This document shows positions 37,278-44,610 of a stretch of 64,000 nucleotides of DNA, one piece after another. The notes under the pieces are model-generated. The model was not told the DNA's origin and searched no databases. It worked only from the letters and a program-made list of their open reading frames with translations. Origin of the DNA: Clostridium bovifaecis (GTDB taxonomy: Bacteria > Bacillota > Clostridia > Clostridiales > Clostridiaceae); assembly GCA_009738435.1 (NCBI GenBank), contig CP046522.1:2077249-2141248 (forward strand). The letters run 5' to 3'. The translations under genes were made by a program, and so were the position numbers. Numbering within the stretch: the first letter of the stretch is position 1; each line of letters begins with the position of its first letter.

Positions 37278-37475
37278 GTGAAGGTGATGTCATGAAAACC
37301 TCCTTTAAAGGAAAAAGGATAAAGAAAATCAAACTGGTATTCTTTCCTTTAATAATAGAAATAGAATTCTATTATTAAGCCCTGAAATACAGGGCATCCT
37401 TTAAAGGAATCAATATAAATTATAAAATAATATCATCACCTCGGATTAAGAGTAGCATAAGCTACTCTTTTAGTT
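37278..37475 (+). ncRNA. Candidate structured RNA or small-peptide transcript
   Basis: Plus-strand nested stems: AAGGTGATG (37281) with CATCACCT (about 37434), TCCTTTAAAGGA-type palindromes at both shoulders (about 37301 and 37400), AATAATAGAA/TTCTATTATT, and GCCCTG/CAGGGC, ending in terminator AAGAGTAGCATAAGCTACTCTTTTAG (stem 37448-37470; key arms AAGAGTAGC and GCTACTCTT). It is the only clear plus-strand unit in the island. It also contains the peptide frame at 37292. The remaining gap 37073-37277 and 37476-37742 is AT-rich with no gene. Confidence 0.5.
37292..37378 (+). CDS. Possible 28-residue basic/hydrophobic peptide
   Basis: ATG 37292 stands 6 bases after AAGGTG. The peptide has a basic N-terminus (KTSFKGKRIKKIK) and a hydrophobic C-terminus (LVFFPLIIEIEFYY), a make-up seen in small membrane toxins. 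It lies inside a strongly structured region, so the frame may be accidental. Confidence 0.3.
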   Translation: MKTSFKGKRIKKIKLVFFPLIIEIEFYY

Positions 37476-37742
37476 TATCTAATATACTTTTCAATTCCAC
37501 TATATTCGTGCTTATATTAACTACGGCCTTTAATTTATTCTATATATCTTGGGGTAAATACTCTTACTTTTAACTTTTTACCAACCTTTCACATCCCTGA
37601 CATTACTTTTTCCTTAGTTATTCTCATATTTTCACACTTCTTACTTCCCTCAAATTAATAAAAATTATAAAATGAAAAGAGAGGTTAAGCATGGATTCAA
37701 AACTTACTTCTTATCTTCTAAAATTCTTATATTCCCTAATTC

Positions 37743-37964
37743 CTACAACTCTATCTCGTTCAATATATCCCTAAGCTTCTTTAATTCCTCAGCTGATAGA
37801 GTTATTCCTTTCCCCATCTTCTCATGCTCTGGAGCCCAATCTCTTAAGTCAAACTTAGAATCTCTTCCGTTCCAAGAAATTATGTTTAGTTCTTTAGACC
37901 AACCTTTAGCTAATTCTGAAATAATTCCTATAGTTTCTTTTATTTCGTATTTTATATCTGCCAT
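37743..37964 (-). CDS. ydbC: PC4/YdbC-family ssDNA-binding protein
   Basis: 73 residues that match the YdbC/PC4 family: MADIKYEIKETIGIISE, KGWSKELNIISWN, FDLRDWAPEHEKMGKGITL and EELKKLRDILNEIE. These small proteins bind single-stranded DNA and may act in transcription. GAGGAGAAATAAAA precedes the ATG. Two damaged copies occur at 44.5 and 48.1 kb, so this gene marks repeated recombination in the island. Confidence 0.88.
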   Translation of the reverse strand: MADIKYEIKETIGIISELAKGWSKELNIISWNGRDSKFDLRDWAPEHEKMGKGITLSAEELKKLRDILNEIEL

Positions 37965-38086
37965 TTTTATTTCTCCTCATTAAATTTAATAATTTTCTCT
38001 ATTTGTCATGTGCTTTTCCACTTTAAATTTAACGTTTTAAAATGCTATGTGATTCTATCATATTTTATATAACCTTAAACTTTCTT

Positions 38087-39109
38087 CTACGCTTGTTTCT
38101 TTAATCTATTTACATCTCCAATAAATCTACCATAACTCCCCAAATTCATTTTTAACAATGTAATGTTTATTGTAGTTGCACTTACACCAAGTCTTTTAGC
38201 CAATTCATTGCAATTTTTATAATTACTTATTTCTTGGATATTATCAATAATATACTCCTTAACTTTTAATTGGGTTCCTGTTAAATTATGCTGTTTTGTT
38301 TTTATTTTTTCTGTAAATGCTTTCAGCTTATTTTTTTCAGGAATGTCCGTTTTTCTATCTATTATTTTGTCTAGATATTCTATACACTTATTTTTTATTT
38401 CATCCTCTGTAAAAAAGTCTAGCAAATAACTTCCACCTAAAATATTTATATGCTTCATCAATTCTTTCAGCTTTGTCCTTGATACTTTTACCCCTTTTCT
38501 TTCAAATTCTAAAATAGCTTTAAACATTCCAAATCTAATATTATCATTGCTGGTAAAATTACTTGATACTAAATATAATGTAGTAGTTCCTAGATCATTT
38601 ATTACATACTCAGTTATTTCATAGGGATTATCAAGAGTGTTATTATAAGTAAATTTGCCTATCCACCATAACTTTGCTATTCCATTCCATGCAATAGATC
38701 TTCTTTTGCCGAAACCATAGAAGTAACTTTGTTTAATTTGTTGAACCTTATCCTCATTGCCTTTTGAATTGTTTAATATATTATTTCCCCATCTATACTT
38801 CATATAGCTCCAAAATTTATCGTGGGTTAATCCGGCCCAAAATCTTTCATCACTAGCTTGACTTTCTGTAAGGAAATTTAAATTTTCATATATAAGCTTT
38901 ATGTTATTCAAATCAGTCTTTGATGGAATCTCTTCACTCATATCCAAATCAAAATCTTTAATATTATATTTAAAATCTAAAAAGAGATTTTCATTATTGA
39001 AAAAATCATATATCCATTTATTATTTTCTTCCCCATAATGGTCAATATTAGATTTAATATTAACTTTTAAATTATCTAAAGCCTCTTCTTTAATAAAGCG
39101 GATATTCAC
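38087..39109 (-). CDS. DUF6339-family protein
   Basis: 340 residues. The motif ASDERFWAGLTHDKFWSYMKYRW near 82-104 (key part ERFWAGLTHDKFWSYMKYR) matches DUF6339, found near GHKL ATPases in anti-phage loci. The C-terminal 60 residues look like a helix-turn-helix (NCNELAKRLGVSATTINITL). It starts at GTG 39109, sharing a base with the stop of the previous gene (TAGTG), so translation is coupled. It is last in the TIR-ATPase cassette. Molecular role unknown. Confidence 0.75.
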   Translation of the reverse strand: MNIRFIKEEALDNLKVNIKSNIDHYGEENNKWIYDFFNNENLFLDFKYNIKDFDLDMSEEIPSKTDLNNIKLIYENLNFLTESQASDERFWAGLTHDKFWSYMKYRWGNNILNNSKGNEDKVQQIKQSYFYGFGKRRSIAWNGIAKLWWIGKFTYNNTLDNPYEITEYVINDLGTTTLYLVSSNFTSNDNIRFGMFKAILEFERKGVKVSRTKLKELMKHINILGGSYLLDFFTEDEIKNKCIEYLDKIIDRKTDIPEKNKLKAFTEKIKTKQHNLTGTQLKVKEYIIDNIQEISNYKNCNELAKRLGVSATTINITLLKMNLGSYGRFIGDVNRLKKQA

Positions 39110-39972
39110 TATGATTCCCCCTCTTCAAATCTCTCTATTGATAAACTTTCTAAAGCTCTTTCAAGTGGCATATCCAATACCTTTTGTGCTAGTTTTACAG
39201 ATCCTTCTTTTTTAATAATTTCCTCATTTAAAACAATACTATATCTTGCTAAACTTTTACTTAATCCTTTAAACCACCTATAATCTTCATATTCGCTTAT
39301 GTCGCCTTTAGATAATTCCTCAAATACATAAATTAAGCTAGGAAGAACTATCATGCTATGAAAAACCCCTTCAAATTGCCTATTGTTGGCTATCTTTTTA
39401 TAATTAAAGTAATCTTTTTCAGATAATAAAATCTTTATCTTATCATCTGATAAGTTTATAGAAAACTCCCTATCATTATCTTTGCTCATTAAAATGGAAA
39501 ATATTGAAGGTAACTTTCCTAGTTCATCTTTGCTTTTGTCAACTTGAATATTCCACTGACTTCCTACTCCAACAATGCTGCCCCTCTTTAAATCAAAGTT
39601 TGTCCCTATGTAATCTTCATTAAAATCTTTATTTTTATAATTGCTTATATTCTTATTTACAATAATAAAAGTGGAAATATCAAGTTTCTCTGTTACTTTA
39701 GAATCCTCAATATCAAAACATACATAATTGCCTTTAGATACTATTAATTTTCTATAAGAAGTCTGTGCACATTCTATATGTATAACATAAACTAGCTTAT
39801 CCTCTTCTATTAACTGAATTACTTCTTCATTATTAGTTTCCAAAGAAACCTTAAAAGATAACTTATTTCCATTCATTTCGTAACTTAAATCATCATGAAA
39901 TATGGAATCTTTATAGTCATCATAGTATTCTCCTAAAACTGGGTAAGGAAATAATCTATTTTTCAAATCCAT
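39109..39972 (-). CDS. Unknown protein of the TIR-GHKL cassette
   Basis: 287 residues from ATG 39972, chosen because GGGTGGGAA precedes it; the longer frame lies inside the ATPase gene. It overlaps the ATPase stop by 17 bases and the DUF6339 start by one. N-terminal 150 residues seem beta-rich, with YVIHIECAQTSYRKLI and STFIIVNKN; the C-terminus is helical, ending DMPLERALESLSIERFEEGES (key part ALESLSIERFEE). No motif recognised. The tight overlaps argue that it works in a complex with its neighbours. Confidence 0.8.
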   Translation of the reverse strand: MDLKNRLFPYPVLGEYYDDYKDSIFHDDLSYEMNGNKLSFKVSLETNNEEVIQLIEEDKLVYVIHIECAQTSYRKLIVSKGNYVCFDIEDSKVTEKLDISTFIIVNKNISNYKNKDFNEDYIGTNFDLKRGSIVGVGSQWNIQVDKSKDELGKLPSIFSILMSKDNDREFSINLSDDKIKILLSEKDYFNYKKIANNRQFEGVFHSMIVLPSLIYVFEELSKGDISEYEDYRWFKGLSKSLARYSIVLNEEIIKKEGSVKLAQKVLDMPLERALESLSIERFEEGES

Positions 39973-41839
39973 AGATTCCCACCCCCAATGTGCAATATTC
40001 ATCATGATGAATATTGAATGTAATACTATTTTTAATTCCTTTAAAAAGATTTTCAACAAATACCTTATTTCTTTTCACCTTTAAGCTTTGCTGTGGATTG
40101 TTATTTACTGCTTTAATTATTTCTGCTTCAATTTCTCCTTGCTCTCCAATAATATTAAATCTTATATAACCACTTTCAACATTTCTATCTAATTTAAATA
40201 TAAGTTTATATTCATTAGAAGCTTTGTTGCTACAGAATATCCTTGTGCTTATAGGCTGAATCTTAATTTCCTTTTGAAAATTATCTTTTCCTTTAGGATC
40301 CTCTCGAACATCACTTACCTTACCACCACCGCTTGTATCATTACTTTCTCCACCTCCATTAACCACACCTTGACCTTCGCCATTCTCATCTTCTATTCCC
40401 ATAATATCAATTATTCCATCTTCACCTGAATTCTTTGAAGTTCCAAAGGATCCATTCTTAATTTTTTCTATAGAAACTTTACTAATACTAACTTCATTAA
40501 TCTTGTTTTCAATACCTTCTTTTTTACCCCTATCTCCATCTGCAGCTACAGTGTCATCTGTTAAGTAATCTCCTAGTCCTTCTATGTCTAAAGCCTCATC
40601 TTCGCTAATTACCTGTAGTTCATTAACTAATCGCTTAATTTCTCTATATAAATCTTTTTTATATCTATTTGCCAACTCTTTATCACTAGCTCTATTAGGC
40701 TCCCACTTGTCATGTTGAGGTGTTTCCATTTCTTTAAAAATGGCATTTATATTATCCTCCTCTAATATTAATATTCCAGCAAACTGAATGAATGAGGATA
40801 ATCTATTTTGTTCAAATATTTTCATGCCTGTTTTTCTTGCCATGTATACTTTTCTACAAAAGCCTTCTTTTTGAAGCAAATATAAAGTTACATTACCTTC
40901 TCCACTAAAATTCCATTGAGTTTTATTACTATTACTGCTAACTAGTACCTCATAATAATTTCTAGTATTTTCATTTATATAGTCATAATATGTATTAAAT
41001 ATGTTATCCAAGGTTTCTTTAGATAATAAAACATCATTTACCTTTACTTCCAGCAGCCCTCTCCAAATAGATACTAAAAACCCATCCAAAATTGCACATA
41101 ATATTTTTATATCCCAATTAAATTCTTTTGAAAATCCTAAAATATAAATATCAGTTCCAGGTTCATTTCTGAGAAAATCCTCATCTAATTTAATCATTTC
41201 CATAATAGGCGTATTTTTTTCAGTCTCCCCATAATAACCTACCCCTAAAGTTGTATAATCTTTATACTTAAAGGAAGTCAACCTTGAGACACCTTGACTT
41301 GCTCTTTTTCCTTCGATATCTAAGGTGCTATAAAATACAGTTCTTAGATCTGAACATGCAAAGGGTGCTGACTTTCCTATTCCAAAGCTGCCACCTGCGT
41401 TACCTTCCTTATTGGAAACCCCATTTCCTTTAATTAAATTACTCCAATTAGAGTTAACTTCTTTTTCAGCTCCATCTAAGCCAGTAGTATTATAATCGCT
41501 GATTCTTAGAATTTGAACTTGTCCCTTGTTCATCAACCCTAATGCCTTTTTAAAAAAATTTTGACCCTTTATATTATCATATTCTTTCCAATACTGAAAG
41601 CAATTTGATAATGCATTATATAAATTTGAACTATCCGGAACATCTTTAACCTTTATTGAAAACTCATGAAATTCTACTTTAACTGCCTTACTTTTATCCC
41701 TACAAGCATCTAGTGAGTTCTGGCATATTTCTCTTGCTAAAGAATCGTAAGGACTTCCCTTAAAAGCTTCAATTCCAGCGTCGCTTATTCCTGTTATGGT
41801 TGAATTGTTATTGCTGGGGAAATTCCATGCTATTGGCAT
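39956..41839 (-). CDS. GHKL (Hsp90/MORC-type) ATPase
   Basis: 627 residues from ATG 41839 (AAAGGAGG upstream). The Bergerat ATP fold has N-box LAREICQNSLDACRD near 34-48, ILRISDYNTTGLDG near 120 as the DxGxG-like motif, and GGSFGIGKSAPFACSDL near 150-166 as the lid. A middle region with MARKTGMKIFEQ and WEPNRASDKEL follows, as in MutL/MORC-related defence ATPases. Residues 440-530 are a low-complexity Gly/Asp/Ser linker, then a beta-rich C-terminal domain. Homologues occur in restriction-like systems. It follows the TIR gene after about 70 bases. Confidence 0.88.
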   Translation of the reverse strand: MPIAWNFPSNNNSTITGISDAGIEAFKGSPYDSLAREICQNSLDACRDKSKAVKVEFHEFSIKVKDVPDSSNLYNALSNCFQYWKEYDNIKGQNFFKKALGLMNKGQVQILRISDYNTTGLDGAEKEVNSNWSNLIKGNGVSNKEGNAGGSFGIGKSAPFACSDLRTVFYSTLDIEGKRASQGVSRLTSFKYKDYTTLGVGYYGETEKNTPIMEMIKLDEDFLRNEPGTDIYILGFSKEFNWDIKILCAILDGFLVSIWRGLLEVKVNDVLLSKETLDNIFNTYYDYINENTRNYYEVLVSSNSNKTQWNFSGEGNVTLYLLQKEGFCRKVYMARKTGMKIFEQNRLSSFIQFAGILILEEDNINAIFKEMETPQHDKWEPNRASDKELANRYKKDLYREIKRLVNELQVISEDEALDIEGLGDYLTDDTVAADGDRGKKEGIENKINEVSISKVSIEKIKNGSFGTSKNSGEDGIIDIMGIEDENGEGQGVVNGGGESNDTSGGGKVSDVREDPKGKDNFQKEIKIQPISTRIFCSNKASNEYKLIFKLDRNVESGYIRFNIIGEQGEIEAEIIKAVNNNPQQSLKVKRNKVFVENLFKGIKNSITFNIHHDEYCTLGVGIYGFEK

Positions 41840-41908
41840 GATTAATGGCCTCCTTTCTATAATACCCGTCACTTATAAAATCTTAAGAAGATATATACAT
41901 GAACTAAC

Positions 41909-42751
41909 CTAACTTACTATATTAATAAGCTCCTTTGCTATATCATCAATTGTATACCTCATAGTATCTAGAGCTAAAATATCTGCAAGTGAAGGACTAT
42001 ATTTCATAACTTCACTTTTAGAAACCTTGTGCCATATTGGTAAAATTACTTTTTCATCAACCATTTGCCTTTGAACTAATCCATCTAATTCGTGATTTGT
42101 CCATGGCTTTTTGAAAAATATATCTGAAAATATTACAACGCCATATCTAGAGTTAGCTAAACCCTTATCAATGGACCTTCTAAGACTATCTCCAATTTTC
42201 ATTGAGAATTCATCATACCAAACTTTAGCTCCTAAAACAGTTAATGCTTCATACAATGGTCTTGCAACTTCATCTTTATCCTCACTTGCATGGGAAATGA
42301 AAAAATCATATTGTTTTTGTTCCGTAGCATCATCATTATCAATTATATTATTTTTTACTTCTCTTAGCTGCTCTTCTAATCTTTCTGTAGAGTCCTGCTG
42401 TTGTTTAAAGTTAGTTTCATACATTTTTATTACCTTATCCTGCTCTTTCTTTTGTTCTTTTTGTAACTCTGCTTGTTTCTTTGACAGCTGTGCTTCTTTA
42501 CTGTTTATTTTCTTTAAAAGATCTGCTTCATTTTTCTCACATTCTTGTATTTTATTAATACATTTATCAATTTGCTGTTGTTTGCTTTTTAACATAGATG
42601 GGCTTGTATTTTTAGTTATTCCTCTCTTAATTCTTTCAATCTCAGAATATTTATCAGATTTTTTCTTATGGTTATCTGATAATTTTTTACGTAGCCCTGC
42701 AATTTCATTATTTATAGTTTTAATATTTGACATAATATTAGATACTGACAT
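41909..42751 (-). CDS. Coiled-coil TIR-domain protein
   Basis: 280 residues. Residues 1-140 form a long coiled coil (Lys/Glu/Gln-rich, KQAELQKEQKKEQDK). The C-terminal TIR domain begins YDFFISHASEDKDEVARPLY near 150, with KVWYDEFSMKIGDSLRRSI holding the likely catalytic Glu and the BB-loop region, then YGVVIFSDIFFKKPWTNHEL. Bacterial TIR domains cleave NAD or make cyclic ADP-ribose signals during infection. It is the first gene of the cassette, with GGAGTG before the ATG. Confidence 0.9.
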   Translation of the reverse strand: MSVSNIMSNIKTINNEIAGLRKKLSDNHKKKSDKYSEIERIKRGITKNTSPSMLKSKQQQIDKCINKIQECEKNEADLLKKINSKEAQLSKKQAELQKEQKKEQDKVIKMYETNFKQQQDSTERLEEQLREVKNNIIDNDDATEQKQYDFFISHASEDKDEVARPLYEALTVLGAKVWYDEFSMKIGDSLRRSIDKGLANSRYGVVIFSDIFFKKPWTNHELDGLVQRQMVDEKVILPIWHKVSKSEVMKYSPSLADILALDTMRYTIDDIAKELINIVS

Positions 42752-42848
42752 TAGTTATTCACTCCAAATCTCTCATATCTTAATTTTAATATATCTATAT
42801 ACTTATCAAATTTCTTTACTAATTTTATCAATTAAGTTTAATGCAATC

Positions 42849-44132
42849 CTATTTAAATTTATAGTATAACTCAAAACTATTATCACTCTTATCAAAAGGT
42901 TTAAATTTAACATTTAATACATCACAGTCATCTGCAAACTCAAATTTCTTTAAAGTTTTTTCTTTATTATCTAGCACCGCATTATTAAAAGTTAATCTTT
43001 TCTCTTTGAAAATTATACTTTGTCCAAAAAGTTCAACTGTTTCATTATTAGATACCCATTCTATTCTTTGTCCATTATCTTTGTTTATGATTTTCATCTG
43101 ATCAACACCTGAATATACTGTTACTGCCATCGTAATTTCGCTATATGTTCCAGTAATTGGCTCATTATTCATACTCTTTTCTAAAACTAATAAATTTTCA
43201 TAATCATCATTAGTTATATTCTGCGGTAATTTAAAAACCACACCATAATACTTTTCTAAAACTTTTAATCTTTCCAATAATTCTATTTCTTCAAGAACAT
43301 TGATATTTGGATAATTTACATTTGAGTCTGAAAAAGCCATAAATTCACTATCATCTTTTAATATAACTAATCTTTTTACTCCTTCTTGACTAACATTAAA
43401 TAAGAATTTATTTATTTTCAAATTAGCTTCTACATTATCTGTATACTTTTCAGCTAATTTTATATTAAACTTACAATTAGCAACATTAAATCTACTTATA
43501 TATAATGTTAAAGTCAGCTTAGTTTCTTCTTGTTTTTCATTACTTATTATTAAACAGTTATCTTCAATTCTTGTCAGTCTCATTTCCAAGTAATCCAAAC
43601 TAAATGACGTATTTTCAAATTCAAATTTCATAGCAATAGGTTCTGGGAATTTTTCTGGTATTATGCTCACTTCACTGAAATGTTCAATTTCTTTAATTAA
43701 ATAATCTCCAAGCCATAATTTAATGCTTTCTGCTTTTAGCTTAACAGGTACTTGCTTTTCATAACCATATCTTATTAATTCATTTATATTCTTTGCCCAT
43801 TTATATTCATCTGAAATTATGAACTTTATATTTCCATGTGGTGGAAACTTTTTAATAGCTTCTTCATTATTAGCTATTATTTTAATTCCAACTCCTTTTT
43901 CATGCATATTTAAACTGTATCTAAAATAAGGATACAATGGATGCATTGCACTAAAACATCGCTGAAATATTCCCATTTTTCTTAACGCTCCCATATTATC
44001 TCCTTTTCTAGCAAGTTCTAATACTTCCTCCATACCCTTATTAATCTGTATATTCGAATTTTGTATATTAACATTTCCATTACCTTTAGTTTTATTTTTC
44101 GCAATACTGTTATTCTTTTTAAAACCCACCAT
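42849..44132 (-). CDS. Unknown 427-residue protein with Asn-rich leader
   Basis: Starts at ATG 44132, where AAAGGAAAGTGAG gives better spacing than the GTG at 44141. The first 35 residues (NKTKGNGNVNIQNSNIQINKG) (key part GNGNVNIQNSNIQ) resemble the beta-strand motifs of proteins with effector-associated N-termini. Then a helical part and a beta-rich C-terminal half, with repeated strand-like blocks. No catalytic motif seen. It overlaps the small membrane gene upstream and is 98 bases before the TIR gene, so it may be in the same operon. Confidence 0.7.
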   Translation of the reverse strand: MVGFKKNNSIAKNKTKGNGNVNIQNSNIQINKGMEEVLELARKGDNMGALRKMGIFQRCFSAMHPLYPYFRYSLNMHEKGVGIKIIANNEEAIKKFPPHGNIKFIISDEYKWAKNINELIRYGYEKQVPVKLKAESIKLWLGDYLIKEIEHFSEVSIIPEKFPEPIAMKFEFENTSFSLDYLEMRLTRIEDNCLIISNEKQEETKLTLTLYISRFNVANCKFNIKLAEKYTDNVEANLKINKFLFNVSQEGVKRLVILKDDSEFMAFSDSNVNYPNINVLEEIELLERLKVLEKYYGVVFKLPQNITNDDYENLLVLEKSMNNEPITGTYSEITMAVTVYSGVDQMKIINKDNGQRIEWVSNNETVELFGQSIIFKEKRLTFNNAVLDNKEKTLKKFEFADDCDVLNVKFKPFDKSDNSFELYYKFK

Positions 44133-44137
44133 AATAC

Positions 44138-44329
44138 TCACTTTCCTTTAAAAATTGAATTTTGAATTACAACATTTTCATTACCTTTAGTTTTATTTTT
44201 TGCTTTATTAGCTACTTTTTTCTCATATGTTCTTCCAGAAAAGAATCCAAGAATTGCTCCACTAATTAATCCACCTATTATTCCGATTATTAATGCTCCA
44301 TGAACTGTTGATGGATCTAATAATTTCAT
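44138..44329 (-). CDS. Small membrane protein sharing the Asn-rich motif
   Basis: 63 residues from ATG 44329 (GGGAGAG upstream). One transmembrane helix with GxxxG pattern (ALIIGIIGGLISGAILGFF), then a basic stretch and the tail AKNKTKGNENVVIQNSIF. This tail repeats the motif at the start of the next gene. The two genes overlap by a few bases. A paired membrane anchor and soluble partner is likely; function unknown. Confidence 0.65.
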   Translation of the reverse strand: MKLLDPSTVHGALIIGIIGGLISGAILGFFSGRTYEKKVANKAKNKTKGNENVVIQNSIFKGK

Positions 44330-44410
44330 AATTATCAACTCTCCCTAAAAAGTCATTTATGTTATTAAGTTGATCAAATATAAACTTTGATAATTTTCAT
44401 CAATGCTGTT

Positions 44411-44453
44411 ATACCCCCTAGAGGCCGTTGCGAGACGAAGTTAAACTTACTAC
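44411..44453. repeat. Direct repeat, left copy, around a ydbC remnant
   Basis: CCCCCTAGAGGCCGTTGCGAGACGAAGTTA... resembles 44551-44593 (shared: GAGAC-AA-TTA-CTT-CTAC and the CCC-TA-GG core), about 70 % identical over 42 bases by eye. Key parts: CGAGACGAAGTTAAACTTAC here and TGAGACAAAATTATGCTTGC there. Confidence 0.45.
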
Positions 44454-44590
44454 CACTCAATATATTCCTAAACTTCTTCAACTCCTCTACAGTCAAGCTT
44501 ATACCCTTACCCATCTTTTCATGGTCAGGAGCCCAATTTCTTATGTGTTCACAACCCTTAGGGTGCTTTGTGAGACAAAATTATGCTTGC
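44440..44590 (-). pseudogene. PC4/YdbC remnant
   Basis: The minus strand encodes IRNWAPDHEKMGKGISLTVE and ELKKFRNILSGS, the C-terminal half of the PC4/YdbC family, with no N-terminal half. It lies between direct repeats at 44411 and 44551. Confidence 0.8.
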
Positions 44591-44593
44591 TAC
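44551..44593. repeat. Direct repeat, right copy
   Basis: Partner of 44411-44453. Together they bracket the ydbC remnant and may have served as recombination sites. Confidence 0.4.
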
Positions 44594-44610
44594 TGAGTAA
44601 GTAGTACAGT

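Noticed and set aside
42111..42869. Plus-strand open frame of 252 codons
   Set aside because: Antisense shadow of the TIR gene; Ser/Cys/Phe-rich composition is typical of such shadows.
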